From Gammaproteobacteria bacterium (lineage in GTDB: Bacteria > Pseudomonadota > Gammaproteobacteria > Xanthomonadales > Xanthomonadaceae), in contig JAAZHF010000165.1 in the NCBI GenBank assembly GCA_012510865.1, positions 1 through 12,022 on the forward strand: a stretch of 12,022 bases of DNA, written 5' to 3'. Position numbers and translations under genes: made by a program. The notes under the pieces were generated by a model that searched no databases, was not told the origin of the DNA, and saw only the letters and a list, made by a program, of their open reading frames with translations. How positions within the stretch are numbered: position 1 is the stretch's first letter; each line of letters begins with the position of its first letter. Below are positions 1 through 7,760 of the stretch, piece after piece.

Positions 1-1
1 C

Positions 2-1612
2 TCAGGAGAGCATCACCGGCCCGCCGCGCAGCGTGATCCGGAAGCAGGCTCCGCCGCCGGGGAGCGGGACGTACTCGCGCCGGGCGTCGTTCGCGCGGCA
101 GAGCTCGTGGGCGATGTACAGGCCCCGGCCGGTGCCGTGCTCGGAGGTGGTGAAGAAGGGGCGGAACAGCTGCGCGGTGACGGCGTCGGGGATGCCCGGG
201 CCGCGGTCGATGATCTCGATCACCGGGCTGCCCTCGCGCTGCTCGACGTTGATCGTGATCCGCGAGGGTTCGCCCGGCTGGTGGCCGTGGCGCACGGCGT
301 TGTTGGTCAGCGAGGTCAGCACCTGCTGCAGGTGCCGGGGGTCGACCATGGCCGTGACCTCGGGCCGCTGCCCGGCCTGGCGGATGCTGGCGTTGTCCTC
401 GGGGCAGGTCTCGCGGTAGTCCTCGATGAAGCCGCGCACCAGGCCGACCAGGTCGACGTTCTCGGGCTCGGCGCGCTCGCGGCGGGCGAGGCTGAGCACG
501 CTCTCGACGATGGTGTTGGTGCGCATGCACTGCTGGTGGACGATCTGCAGCAGGCGGCGGTCGCTGTCGCCGATGTCGCGCGACTCCTCCAGCAGCTGGG
601 TGGCGTAGCTGATCGCCGCCAAGGGGTTGCGGATCTCGTGCGCGAGGCTGGCCGAGAAGCGGCCCATGGCGGCCAGCGTCAGCGATTCTGCGCGGCGCGA
701 GACCAGGGCGGTGTCGTCGAGGAAGATCAGGGTGGTGTCGTCGGTGGCCAGCAGGCGGGTGAAGCGCGGCAGCACCTCGTTGCCGTCGTCGCCCACGGTG
801 AGCGGCACGTCGTCGGACTGGCCGGTGCGGCGCCATTCCGCCACGCGCATCGCCAGCGCCGGCGAGATCTGCGGCAGGGTGCGCGCGGCCTCGCCGCTGC
901 GGGCCTCGGCCCCGGCCTGGCCGAGCAGGATGCGGGCGGCCTCGTTGGCCATCCGGATGCGTCCGGCGCCGTCGACCATCAGCACGCCCACGCGCATGCG
1001 GCGGATGATCAGTTCGTTGACCTCGGCCAGGTTGGCGGCCTCGGCGCCGCGGCGGTGCGCCAGGTCGCGGCTTTCGCGCATGTCGCGGCCGAGCAGGTTG
1101 GTCAGGGTGGCCATGGCCAGGCAGCTGACCGAGAACATCAGCACCTCGGCGAGAGGGCGCTCGCGCAGCGCCGACTCGCCGGTCAGGACCACCAGGTACT
1201 GCGCCACCAGCGCGCCCGAGGCCAGGGCCGCGGCGGCCAGGCCCAGGTGCAGGGGCAGCAGCAAAGCGGCGGCGCCGACGTTGAAGAGCAGCATCATCGC
1301 GATGCCGGGGCCGGCGTACGGCAGGGCGTGGGTGGCCAGGGTGGCCACCGCGATGTCGAGCAGGATCCCGAACACCACCTGCCCGGGCAGCGGGATGGCG
1401 GGCCGGTTCCAGAACAGCAGCAGGACCACCGAGCCCACCAGGTAGGTCGCGGCCACGGCCGCGGCCAGGGCCGGATCCCGGGGTTCGCCGCCGAACGCGT
1501 TCTGCAGGGGGCCGAACACGGCCAGCGCCAGCAGGGCGGCCTCGAGGGTCCGGTACAGGGCGAGCAGGTAGAGCTCGCGCCTCATGGCGCGGTCGGTGGC
1601 GGCTATTGGCAC
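2..1612 (-). CDS. pilS: Sensor histidine kinase PilS (type IV pilus two-component system)
   Basis: Membrane-bound sensor kinase expected to phosphorylate the response regulator PilR, which activates sigma-54-dependent pilin (pilA) transcription. With the start used here the protein has 536 residues, close to the usual PilS length. The N-terminal third holds about six hydrophobic segments (roughly residues 14-174). A PAS-like sensor region follows (about 200-305), starting near the motif VGVLMVDG. The dimerisation/phosphoacceptor motif is [12 protein letters not shown] with the phosphorylated His at residue 325 (bases 638-640). The ATPase domain shows the N box NNAVRHG, G1 box DRGPGIP and G2 box [12 protein letters not shown]. 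The start is chosen at GTG 1612 because GGGAG lies 9 bases upstream; ATG 1585 also works and ATG 1666 would run through the sucC promoter. The gene is divergent from sucC, and pilR is expected just left of the window (inferred from Xanthomonas gene order). Function is confident, the exact start is not. Confidence 0.9.
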   Translation of the reverse strand: MPIAATDRAMRRELYLLALYRTLEAALLALAVFGPLQNAFGGEPRDPALAAAVAATYLVGSVVLLLFWNRPAIPLPGQVVFGILLDIAVATLATHALPYAGPGIAMMLLFNVGAAALLLPLHLGLAAAALASGALVAQYLVVLTGESALRERPLAEVLMFSVSCLAMATLTNLLGRDMRESRDLAHRRGAEAANLAEVNELIIRRMRVGVLMVDGAGRIRMANEAARILLGQAGAEARSGEAARTLPQISPALAMRVAEWRRTGQSDDVPLTVGDDGNEVLPRFTRLLATDDTTLIFLDDTALVSRRAESLTLAAMGRFSASLAHEIRNPLAAISYATQLLEESRDIGDSDRRLLQIVHQQCMRTNTIVESVLSLARRERAEPENVDLVGLVRGFIEDYRETCPEDNASIRQAGQRPEVTAMVDPRHLQQVLTSLTNNAVRHGHQPGEPSRITINVEQREGSPVIEIIDRGPGIPDAVTAQLFRPFFTTSEHGTGRGLYIAHELCRANDARREYVPLPGGGACFRITLRGGPVMLS

Positions 1613-1639
1613 GCGGTCGGGCTCCCGGGGCTTGGCCGC

Positions 1640-1647
1640 ACTATAAT
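1640..1647 (+). promoter_or_regulatory. Probable -10 element of sucCD promoter, shared with pilS region
   Basis: A perfect TATAAT lies at 1642-1647 in very GC-rich surroundings, 39 bases before the sucC start codon. That would give a leader of roughly 30-35 bases. No good -35 hexamer is found at 16-18 bases; TTGGCA at 1606-1611 is too far away. On the opposite strand the overlapping ACTATA (1640-1645) reads TATAGT, so the same AT island could serve pilS if that gene starts at GTG 1612. The hexamer is seen; its use is inferred. Confidence 0.55.
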
Positions 1648-1686
1648 GGCTGGCGCTGTGTCCCACTTTCCCATGACGGACCCCAC

Positions 1687-2853
1687 ATGAACTTCCACGA
1701 GTACCAGGCGAAGCAGCTTTTCGCCGATTACGGCATTTCAGTCCCCGCCGGGCGGGTCGCCCGCACCCCCGAGGAGGCGGTCGATGCCGCCAAGTCCATC
1801 GGCGGCGATTTCTGGGTGGTCAAGGCCCAGATCCACGCCGGCGGCCGCGGCAAGGCCGGGGGCGTGAAGCTGGCCAGGAACCTGGACCAGGTGCGTGAGT
1901 ATGCCAAGGGCATGCTCGGCCAGCGCATGGCCACCTACCAGACCGCCGGCGTCGAGCTGCCGATCGACTCGGTCCTGGTCACCCAGGCGACCGACATCGC
2001 CAAGGAACTCTACCTCTCGGTGCTGGTCGACCGCGGCACCCAGTCCGTGACCTTCATCGCCTCGAGCGAGGGCGGCATGGACATCGAGCAGGTCGCCGCC
2101 GAGGCGCCCGAGAAGATCCAGACGCTCAACGTCAACTACATCCAGGGCCTGCAGCCCTACCAGTGCCGCGACCTGGGCTTCGCGCTGGGCCTGACCGCCA
2201 AGCAGGTCAACCAGCTGACGAAGATCATGCTGGGGCTGTTCAAGCTGTTCAACGAGAAGGACCTGGCGCTGGTCGAGCTGAACCCGCTGGCGATCCTCAC
2301 CGACGGCAACCTGGCCGTGCTCGACGGCAAGGTCGACTCCGACGACAACGCCGCCTTCCGCCACCCGGACCTGGTCGCCATGCGCGACATCCGCCAGGAG
2401 GACGAGACCGAGGTCAAGGCCAGCCAGCACGACCTGAACTACGTGACCATGGACGGCAACATCGGCTGCATGGTCAACGGCGCGGGCCTGGCCATGGCCA
2501 CCATGGACGTGATCCAGCTGGAGGGCGGCTCGCCGGCCAACTTCCTCGACGTCGGCGGCGGCGCCACCAAGGAGCGCGTGACCGAGGCCTTCAAGCTGAT
2601 CCTCTCGTCCGACGACGTGAAGGCGATCTTCGTCAACATCTTCGGCGGCATCGTGCGCTGCGACATGATCGCCGAGGGCATCATCGCCGCGGTGAAGGAG
2701 GTCGACGTCAAGGTCCCGGTGATCGTGCGCCTCGAGGGCACGAACGTGGAGGCGGGCAAGGAGCTGCTGAAGAACTCCGGCCTGGCCATCACCCCCGCCG
2801 ACGACATCAACGACGGCGCCCGCAAGGCCGTCGCCGCCGCCAAGGCCGCCTGA
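1687..2853 (+). CDS. sucC: Succinyl-CoA synthetase (ADP-forming) beta subunit
   Basis: Beta subunit of succinate-CoA ligase, which interconverts succinyl-CoA and succinate in the TCA cycle with synthesis of ATP (or GTP). The protein has 388 residues, the same as E. coli SucC. The N-terminus [12 protein letters not shown] is the family signature, followed by the ATP-grasp nucleotide-binding region ([19 protein letters not shown], about residues 42-60). The C-terminal part carries [11 protein letters not shown] and the conserved [13 protein letters not shown] segment that contributes to the CoA/phosphate site at the alpha-beta interface. ATG 1687 is the family start; the ribosome binding site in front is weak (ACGGA at 1676-1680). 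sucD follows on the same strand, 107 bases downstream, with a REP pair in the spacer. Identification is secure. Confidence 0.98.
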   Translation: MNFHEYQAKQLFADYGISVPAGRVARTPEEAVDAAKSIGGDFWVVKAQIHAGGRGKAGGVKLARNLDQVREYAKGMLGQRMATYQTAGVELPIDSVLVTQATDIAKELYLSVLVDRGTQSVTFIASSEGGMDIEQVAAEAPEKIQTLNVNYIQGLQPYQCRDLGFALGLTAKQVNQLTKIMLGLFKLFNEKDLALVELNPLAILTDGNLAVLDGKVDSDDNAAFRHPDLVAMRDIRQEDETEVKASQHDLNYVTMDGNIGCMVNGAGLAMATMDVIQLEGGSPANFLDVGGGATKERVTEAFKLILSSDDVKAIFVNIFGGIVRCDMIAEGIIAAVKEVDVKVPVIVRLEGTNVEAGKELLKNSGLAITPADDINDGARKAVAAAKAA

Positions 2854-2875
2854 CCCAGGCCCAAACCACCTTTCC

Positions 2876-2940
2876 TGTAGGACCGGCTACAGCCGCGATC
2901 GGGCATCGCCAGAGCATTCGCCGCCATGGCGGCTCCTACA
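2876..2940. repeat. Inverted pair of GTAG-type REP elements inside the sucC-sucD spacer
   Basis: Two REP units face each other. The first (2876-2898, plus orientation) has head GTAGGA, stem CCGGC/GCCGC, loop TACA and tail GA; a G-to-C change breaks its basal stem pair. The second (2918-2940, minus orientation) has head GTAGGA, perfect stem GCCGC/GCGGC, loop CATG and tail GA. The outer ends TGTAGGA and TCCTACA are inverted repeats, so the whole 65-bp unit could also fold as one structure. Such GTAG-headed REPs are known from Stenotrophomonas and relatives and are linked to RAYT transposases; none is encoded here. In the transcript the unit could affect mRNA stability or the SucC:SucD ratio (inference). 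Confidence 0.85.
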
Positions 2941-2950
2941 AAGACGAATC

Positions 2951-2955
2951 GAGGA
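2951..2955 (+). promoter_or_regulatory. Ribosome binding site of sucD, positioned for an ACG codon
   Basis: GAGGA at 2951-2955 (continuing into GAGGAAA) is the best Shine-Dalgarno match among the genes of this window. It lies 5 bases before ACG 2961, the codon that aligns with the initiator ATG of the SucD family. No ATG, GTG or TTG in the sucD frame lies within normal distance of it. The placement argues that initiation really occurs, or did until recently, at 2961. Confidence 0.75.
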
Positions 2956-2960
2956 AACAC

Positions 2961-3839
2961 ACGAGCGTTCTCGTCAACAAGAACACCAAGGTGATCGTGC
3001 AGGGCTTCACCGGCCAGCAGGGCACCTTCCACGCCGAGCAGATGCTGGAGTACGGCACCAGGGTCGTGGGCGGCGTCACCCCGGGCAAGGGCGGCAGCGA
3101 GCACCTGGGCCTGCCGGTCTTCAACACCGTGGCCGATGCGGTCGCCGACACCGGCGCCAACGCTTCGGTGATCTACGTCCCGCCGCCGTTCGCGGCCGAC
3201 GCGATCCTGGAAGCGGCCGAGGCCGGCATCCAGGTGATCGTGTGCATCACCGAGGGCATCCCGGTGCTCGACATGCTGCGCGTCAAGAAGACCCTGGTCA
3301 CCACCTATCCGGACACCGTGCTCGTGGGCCCGAACTGCCCCGGCATCATCACCCCGGGCGAGTGCAAGATCGGCATCATGCCGGGCCACATCCACAAGCC
3401 GGGCAAGGTCGCGATCGTCTCGCGCTCGGGCACGCTGACCTACGAGGCGGTCAAGCAGACCACCGACGCCGGCCTGGGCCAGTCCACCGTCATCGGCATT
3501 GGCGGCGACCCGATCAACGGGCTGAACTTCATCGACTGCCTGAAGCTGTTCCAGGACGACGAGCAGACCGAGGGCAGCATCATGGTCGGCGAAATCGGCG
3601 GCAGCGCCGAGGAAGAAGCGGCCGAGTTCATCGCCGAGCACGTGACCAAGCCGGTGGTCGGCTTCATCGCCGGCGCCAGCGCCCCGAAGGGCAAGCGCAT
3701 GGGCCACGCCGGTGCGATCGCCTCGGGCGGGTCGGGCACGGCCGAGGGCAAGTTCGCGGCGATGGAGAAGGCCGGCGTCACCACGGTCCGCTCGCCGGGC
3801 GACCTGGGCGCGGCAATCGCGAAGCGCCTGGCTGGCTGA
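2961..3839 (+). CDS. sucD: Succinyl-CoA synthetase alpha subunit, with ACG at the start position
   Basis: Alpha subunit of succinyl-CoA synthetase; it binds CoA and carries the phosphohistidine intermediate. From ACG 2961 the product is 292 residues, close to the usual 289-291. After the first codon it reads [20 protein letters not shown], which aligns with the family N-terminus (E. coli MSILIDKNTKVI). The CoA-binding Rossmann motif, the [16 protein letters not shown] segment and the active-site His249 in KRMGHAGAI (bases 3705-3707) are all present. The family initiator Met is replaced by ACG, and no upstream ATG, GTG or TTG lies in frame between the end of sucC and this point. The first downstream candidate, GTG 2991, would remove ten conserved residues and lacks a good ribosome binding site. 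The rest of the frame is intact, so the gene does not look decayed. Either a rare non-canonical start, a point mutation, or a sequence error explains the ACG. Confidence 0.93.
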   Translation, partial: TSVLVNKNTKVIVQGFTGQQGTFHAEQMLEYGTRVVGGVTPGKGGSEHLGLPVFNTVADAVADTGANASVIYVPPPFAADAILEAAEAGIQVIVCITEGIPVLDMLRVKKTLVTTYPDTVLVGPNCPGIITPGECKIGIMPGHIHKPGKVAIVSRSGTLTYEAVKQTTDAGLGQSTVIGIGGDPINGLNFIDCLKLFQDDEQTEGSIMVGEIGGSAEEEAAEFIAEHVTKPVVGFIAGASAPKGKRMGHAGAIASGGSGTAEGKFAAMEKAGVTTVRSPGDLGAAIAKRLAG

Positions 3840-3874
3840 TCCATACGGCCGCTATTGCGACAAGTGGAACAGGG

Positions 3875-3902
3875 AGGCTGCCTTTGGGCAGCCTTCTTTT
3901 TC
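3875..3902 (+). terminator. Intrinsic terminator of the sucCD operon
   Basis: An 8-bp perfect stem, AGGCTGCC (3875-3882) with GGCAGCCT (3887-3894), and a 4-base loop TTTG are followed by a T-rich run TTCTTTTTC (3894-3902). It lies 35 bases after the sucD stop. This is the only textbook Rho-independent terminator in the window. Confidence 0.92.
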
Positions 3903-3982
3903 CTGGTTGGCTTGATCCGATCGGGAATGCGCCGCGGCCCGGCGGTATCCAGTTCCTCTAACGTCGCCCACGGCAATGCGCA

Positions 3983-3988
3983 TAGGAT
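3983..3988 (+). promoter_or_regulatory. Possible -10 element for nadE
   Basis: TAGGAT at 3983-3988, in the context GCATAGGATG, lies 29 bases before the chosen nadE start and downstream of the sucCD terminator. nadE therefore probably has its own promoter. No convincing -35 hexamer is visible; TAACGT near 3959-3964 is a weak candidate. Apart from this and the terminator, I see nothing in the 178-base spacer between sucD and nadE. Confidence 0.35.
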
Positions 3989-4017
3989 GATGCAGGCGCC
4001 GACGCATGGAACCCGAC

Positions 4018-5655
4018 ATGACCGAATCCCTCCGCATCGCCCTGGCCCAGTTCGACTTCCCGGTCGGCGACGTCGCCGGCAACACGCAGCGCATCGCGGC
4101 GATGATCGGCGAGGCGCGCGACGAATACGGCGCCGACATCGTGGTGTTCCCGGAGCTCGCGGTCAGCGGCTATCCGCCGGAGGACCTGCTGATGCGCCCG
4201 CAGTTCCTGGCCGACTGCGAGCAGGCCCTGCGCACCATCGCCGACGCCGCCACCGGCATCGTGGCCGTCGTCGGCTGGCCGGAGTCGGCCGGCGCGGTGC
4301 TGTACAACTCCGCCAGCGTGCTGCGCGAGGGGCGCATCGAGCGCACCTACCGCAAGCGCGAGCTGCCCAACTACAACGTCTTCGACGAGCGCCGCTACTT
4401 CCACGCCGATCCGGACGGCGGCAGCTGCGTGTTCGAGGTCAAGGGCGTGCCGGTCGGGCTGCTGGTCTGCGAGGACCTGTGGTTCGCCGAGCCCATCGCC
4501 GATACCGTGGCGCGTGGCGCGCAGCTGGTGCTGGTGCCCAACGCCTCGCCCTTCGAGCGCGGCAAGCACGCCCAGCGCGACGCCATGATCGCCGCGCACA
4601 CGCGCGACACCGGCGCGGCGCTGGCCTACCTCAACCTGGTCGGCGGCCAGGACGCGCTGGTGTTCGACGGCGCCTCGGTGGTCGCCGACGGCGACGGCAC
4701 CGTGCATCCGGCGGCCGCGGCCTTCACCGACCAGTGGCTGGTGGTCGATTACGCGCCTCGGGAGCGCCGGTTCACGCCGGTGCTGTGGATGGACGACGGC
4801 GACGAGAGCATGGACGCGCTGGCCTGGCGCGCGGTGGTGCGCGGGATCCGCGACTACTTCGGCAAGAACGGCTTCCGCCGCGCCTGGCTGGGGCTGTCGG
4901 GCGGCATCGATTCGTCGATCGTGCTGGCGATGGCGGTCGAGGCGCTGGGCGCGGAAAACGTCACCGCGGTGCGCATGCCCTCGCGCTACACCGCCAGCCT
5001 CAGCAACGACCTGGCCGCCGAGCAGTGCCGCGCGCTGGGCGTGGAGATGTTGACGGTGCCCATCGAGCCGGCCTTCGAGGGCCTGTTGGCCAGCCTCGGG
5101 GACGCCTTCGCCGGCCGCGAGGCCGACGTCACCGAGGAGAACCTGCAGTCGCGCGCGCGCGGCATGATCCTGATGGCGCTGTCGAACAAGTTCGGCGGGC
5201 TGGTGCTGACCACCGGCAACAAGAGCGAATACGCGGTCGGCTACGCCACCATCTACGGCGACATGGCCGGGGCCTACGCGCCGATCAAGGACCTGTACAA
5301 GACCGAGGTCTACGGGCTGTCGAAGTGGCGCAACACGGTCGGCGGCGCGCCGGTCATCCCGCCCGCGGTGATCGCGAGGCCGCCGTCGGCGGAGCTGCGC
5401 GCCAACCAGCTCGACCAGGACTCGCTGCCGCCCTACGACGTGCTCGACGCGATCCTGCTGCGCTACGTCGACCAGGAGCAGTCGCGCGAGGAGGTGCGCG
5501 CGGCGGGTTTCGATGCCGCCACCGTCGACCGCGTCGTGGCCCTGGTGCGGCGCAGCGAGTGGAAGCGCCAGCAGGCCGCGCCTGGGCCGAAGATCTCGCG
5601 CCGCGCCTTCGGACGCGAGCGCCGCTATCCCATCACCAACCGCTACCCCCACTGA
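4018..5655 (+). CDS. nadE: Glutamine-dependent NAD+ synthetase
   Basis: Two-domain NAD+ synthetase that performs the last step of NAD biosynthesis, ATP-dependent amidation of nicotinic acid adenine dinucleotide, with ammonia from glutamine. The protein has 545 residues. The N-terminal nitrilase-type glutaminase domain shows the Glu-Lys-Cys triad: E46 in VVFPELAVSGYPPEDLL, K113 in YRKRELPNY and C151 in LLVCEDLWF. The C-terminal synthetase domain has the ATP pyrophosphatase loop LGLSGGIDSSI (S294 to S299) and the segment TTGNKSEYAVGYATIYGDM. ATG 4018 is preferred because GGAA lies 6 bases upstream and MTESLRIALAQFDFPVGD fits relatives; ATG 4006 would add only four residues. It is a single gene, convergent with bamD. 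Identification is secure. Confidence 0.97.
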   Translation: MTESLRIALAQFDFPVGDVAGNTQRIAAMIGEARDEYGADIVVFPELAVSGYPPEDLLMRPQFLADCEQALRTIADAATGIVAVVGWPESAGAVLYNSASVLREGRIERTYRKRELPNYNVFDERRYFHADPDGGSCVFEVKGVPVGLLVCEDLWFAEPIADTVARGAQLVLVPNASPFERGKHAQRDAMIAAHTRDTGAALAYLNLVGGQDALVFDGASVVADGDGTVHPAAAAFTDQWLVVDYAPRERRFTPVLWMDDGDESMDALAWRAVVRGIRDYFGKNGFRRAWLGLSGGIDSSIVLAMAVEALGAENVTAVRMPSRYTASLSNDLAAEQCRALGVEMLTVPIEPAFEGLLASLGDAFAGREADVTEENLQSRARGMILMALSNKFGGLVLTTGNKSEYAVGYATIYGDMAGAYAPIKDLYKTEVYGLSKWRNTVGGAPVIPPAVIARPPSAELRANQLDQDSLPPYDVLDAILLRYVDQEQSREEVRAAGFDAATVDRVVALVRRSEWKRQQAAPGPKISRRAFGRERRYPITNRYPH

Positions 5656-5669
5656 CCGCCGCCCGAAGG

Positions 5670-5693
5670 TGTAGGAGCGGCTACAGCCGCGAT
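5670..5693 (+). repeat. GTAG-type REP, copy 1 of 3 between nadE and bamD
   Basis: It has head TGTAGGA, stem GCGGC/GCCGC around loop TACA, and tail GAT, and lies 14 bases after the nadE stop. The next two copies (5717-5740, 5756-5779) are identical to it over all 24 bases, the last in inverse orientation. Confidence 0.9.
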
Positions 5694-5716
5694 CCCCCGC
5701 CGTCGCGGCAGCGCGC

Positions 5717-5779
5717 TGTAGGAGCGGCTACAGCCGCGATTGGAATGATCCGGCGATCGCGGCTGTAGCCGCTCCTACA
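5717..5779. repeat. Perfect inverted pair of REPs (copies 2 and 3), possible bidirectional terminator
   Basis: Copy 2 (5717-5740, plus) and copy 3 (5756-5779, minus) are exact reverse complements over 24 bases with a 15-base spacer. They can form two small hairpins or one 24-bp stem on either strand. The pair ends one base before the bamD stop codon and lies between convergent genes. A role as 3'-end or termination structure for both nadE and bamD is likely by position, but there is no T tract. No coding capacity is apparent in this 125-base spacer. Confidence 0.85.
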
Positions 5780-5780
5780 G

Positions 5781-6635
5781 TTACTGGATGGCGGACTTCT
5801 CGCGGGCGAAGGGGTTGAGCTTGCGGATCGTCCAGGGGTAGTCCGGCCAGTCGCCCGTCAGGTAGGGATGGTCGGGCTCGTTGAGCGCGAGGACGCGGCG
5901 GGCGTCGGCCGCCAGCACCTCGTTGCCCAGGCCGGTATAGGCCGCGGCCATCACCGCGACGGCGTCGTTCTGGTGCGCGCTGCCGGGATAGGTCTCGAGC
6001 ATGTAGCGCGCGCGCTCGACCGCGGCCACCCAGGCCTGGCGGCGCAGGTAGTAGAGCGCGGTCTCGATCTCGTGGCGGGCGAACATGTTGCGAAGGGCGG
6101 CCATGCGGCTGCGGGCATCGGCGGCGTAGCGGCTGTTCGGATAGCGCTCGGTGACGATGCGCAGGTCGTTGTAGCCCTGCATCGGCGTGGCCAGGTCGCG
6201 GCGGCTGGCGTCGAGGTTCCACACCCGCTGCAGGAACACCGTGTCGCGGCTCGAGTTCACCAGCCCGCGCAGGTAGTACATGTAGGCCACGTTGCGGTGC
6301 GTGGGATAGGTCCGGATGAAGCGGTCGATCGAGGACACGGCGTCGTCGTGGCGCCCCATCTTGTACTCGGCGTAGGCGATCTCCATCAGCGCCTGTTCGG
6401 TGTAGGGGCCGTAGGGATACTGGGCCACCAGGCGGCGGAAGGTGGTCATCGCGCCGTTCCAGTTGCCGCCGCGCATCAGCGCATGGCCCTTGTCGTACAG
6501 CGTTTCGACCGCGACCCCTTCGTTCGCGTCCTCGTCCTTGAACATGTTCTTCATCCGCGCGCAGCCGGAGGCGGCGAACACGGCCAGCAGCACGAGCAGC
6601 AGGGCGCTGCGGAACAGGGTGGTGCGTCGGGTCAT
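5781..6635 (-). CDS. bamD: Outer membrane protein assembly factor BamD (lipoprotein)
   Basis: Essential lipoprotein of the BAM complex, which inserts beta-barrel proteins into the outer membrane; it works with BamA on the periplasmic face. The protein has 284 residues. It starts with a lipoprotein signal peptide: basic MTRRTTLFR, a hydrophobic stretch and lipobox AASGC with the acylated Cys at residue 25. The rest is TPR-like helical repeats; the recognisable BamD signature is DRFIRTYPTHRNVAYMYYLRGL, followed by the NSRYAADARSRM and ARHEIETALYYLRR segments. ATG 6635 is chosen because it gives a proper signal peptide; the ribosome binding site in front is poor. The gene is divergent from rluD, an arrangement known in gammaproteobacteria, and its stop codon abuts a REP pair. 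Identification is confident. Confidence 0.95.
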   Translation of the reverse strand: MTRRTTLFRSALLLVLLAVFAASGCARMKNMFKDEDANEGVAVETLYDKGHALMRGGNWNGAMTTFRRLVAQYPYGPYTEQALMEIAYAEYKMGRHDDAVSSIDRFIRTYPTHRNVAYMYYLRGLVNSSRDTVFLQRVWNLDASRRDLATPMQGYNDLRIVTERYPNSRYAADARSRMAALRNMFARHEIETALYYLRRQAWVAAVERARYMLETYPGSAHQNDAVAVMAAAYTGLGNEVLAADARRVLALNEPDHPYLTGDWPDYPWTIRKLNPFAREKSAIQ

Positions 6636-6668
6636 GGGGCGTCCGGGACGGGGAAGGCGTGAAGCGGG

Positions 6669-6675
6669 GATAATA
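6669..6675. promoter_or_regulatory. AT island between bamD and rluD with -10-like hexamers on both strands
   Basis: GATAAT at 6669-6674 (plus) lies about 48 bases before the rluD start. The overlapping ATAATA (6670-6675) reads TATTAT on the minus strand, about 35 bases before the bamD start. It is the only AT-rich spot in the 87-base divergent spacer. No clear -35 boxes are visible, so the assignment is inferred. Confidence 0.45.
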
Positions 6676-6722
6676 GCAGCCAGCCCCGCGCGGCTGCCCC
6701 CGCGACTGAACCCGAGCCGACC

Positions 6723-7760
6723 ATGACCGATGAGCACGACGCCGAGGCCCCCGGAACCGCCGCAGGCGCCCCGGACGACGACGCGCCGGCCCCGCGCGCG
6801 GCCGTGGTGCCCGACGCCATGGCCGGGCGCCGCTTCGACGCGGTGCTGGCGGAGCTGTTCCCCGAATATTCGCGTTCCCGGCTGGCGGCCTGGGTGAAGT
6901 CCGGCGACGTCCTGCTCGACGGCGCCGGGGTGCGCCCGCGCGACCCGGTCCGCGGGGGCCAGGAGGTCCTGCTGACCGCGACCCTCGAGACGCAGGTGAC
7001 GGCCGGGCCCGAGGACATCCCGCTCTCGGTGCTGTACGAGGACAGCGAGGTCCTGGTCATCGACAAGCCGGCCGGGCTGGTGGTCCACCCGGGCGCCGGC
7101 AACCCCACCGGGACCCTGGTCAACGCCCTGCTGTTCCGCGACCCGGCCCTGGCCTCGGTGCCGCGCGCCGGCGTGGTCCACCGGTTGGACAAGGACACGT
7201 CGGGCGTCATGGTGGTGGCCCGCACCCTGCAGGCGCAGGCCGCGCTGGTCGCGCAGCTGTCCGCGCGCGAGGTCCACCGCCAGTACCTGGCGGTGGTGGT
7301 CGGCGCGCTGGTGTCCGGGGGCACGATCGACGCCCCGATCGACCGCCATCCGCGCGACCGGCTTCGCATGGCCGTGCGCGATGGCGGCCGCGAAGCCACC
7401 ACCCACTATCGGCTGCGCCAGCGCTTCCGCGCCCACACCGCGCTGGAGTGCAGGCTGGAGACCGGGCGGACGCACCAGATCCGCGTGCACATGGCCCACC
7501 TGAAGCACCCGATCGTCGGCGACCCGCTGTACGGCGGGCCGCTGCGCCTGCCGCGCGGGGCTTCCGAGGGGCTGGTCGCCGCGCTGCGCGGGTTCCGCCG
7601 CCAGGCCCTGCACGCGCAGGTGCTGGAGTTCGCGCACCCCGCCAGCGGCGATCCGGTGCGCTGCGAGGCGCCGCTTCCGGACGACCTCCAGGCGCTGCTG
7701 GGCGCGCTGGCCGCGGACGCCGCGGAGCACGGCGTCACCGCGCCGGGGCCGCGGCAGTGA
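6723..7760 (+). CDS. rluD: 23S rRNA pseudouridine synthase RluD (sites 1911/1915/1917)
   Basis: RluD-family pseudouridine synthase, which converts uridines of helix 69 of 23S rRNA and supports ribosome assembly. The protein has 345 residues, somewhat longer than E. coli RluD because of an acidic, Ala/Pro-rich N-terminal extension of about 30 residues. An S4-type RNA-binding domain follows ([23 protein letters not shown], about 38-60). The catalytic domain carries [12 protein letters not shown] and the RluA-type motif [11 protein letters not shown] with catalytic Asp156 (bases 7188-7190). The segment [21 protein letters not shown] near residues 248-268 is also typical. ATG 6723 is the only sensible start, although no strong ribosome binding site is seen. 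Its stop overlaps the start of pgeF (GTGA, 7757-7760), so the two are an operon. Specificity for RluD rather than RluC or RluA rests on the S4 domain and the bamD/pgeF context. Confidence 0.95.
   Translation: MTDEHDAEAPGTAAGAPDDDAPAPRAAVVPDAMAGRRFDAVLAELFPEYSRSRLAAWVKSGDVLLDGAGVRPRDPVRGGQEVLLTATLETQVTAGPEDIPLSVLYEDSEVLVIDKPAGLVVHPGAGNPTGTLVNALLFRDPALASVPRAGVVHRLDKDTSGVMVVARTLQAQAALVAQLSAREVHRQYLAVVVGALVSGGTIDAPIDRHPRDRLRMAVRDGGREATTHYRLRQRFRAHTALECRLETGRTHQIRVHMAHLKHPIVGDPLYGGPLRLPRGASEGLVAALRGFRRQALHAQVLEFAHPASGDPVRCEAPLPDDLQALLGALAADAAEHGVTAPGPRQ

Noticed and set aside
107..1690. Long plus-strand frame opposite pilS (527 codons), and similar frames opposite sucCD, nadE and otsA
   Set aside because: Composition is biased (Gly, Ala, Val, Gln, His), no family motif is present, and each lies fully opposite a well-identified gene.
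2163..2960. Apparent in-frame N-terminal extension of sucD running back through sucC
   Set aside because: The extension is an Arg/Gly/His-rich out-of-frame reading of sucC and the REP pair. SucD homology begins sharply at 2964, so there is no fusion protein.
5670..5779. Repeated 24-base units with spacers, possible CRISPR
   Set aside because: Only three copies, one inverted, with irregular short spacers (23 and 15 bases) and a REP hairpin; the same unit occurs at other intergenic sites.
6676..6697. Hairpin GCAGCC/GGCTGC in the rluD leader as riboswitch or ribosomal-protein-type control site
   Set aside because: A six-base stem with a ten-base GC-rich loop is expected by chance in this composition; no known motif is recognisable.
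7448..7756. Longer N-terminus for PgeF inside rluD
   Set aside because: The frame is open, but this part is the +2 reading of rluD. The GTG at 7757 overlapping the rluD stop gives the family-sized protein.
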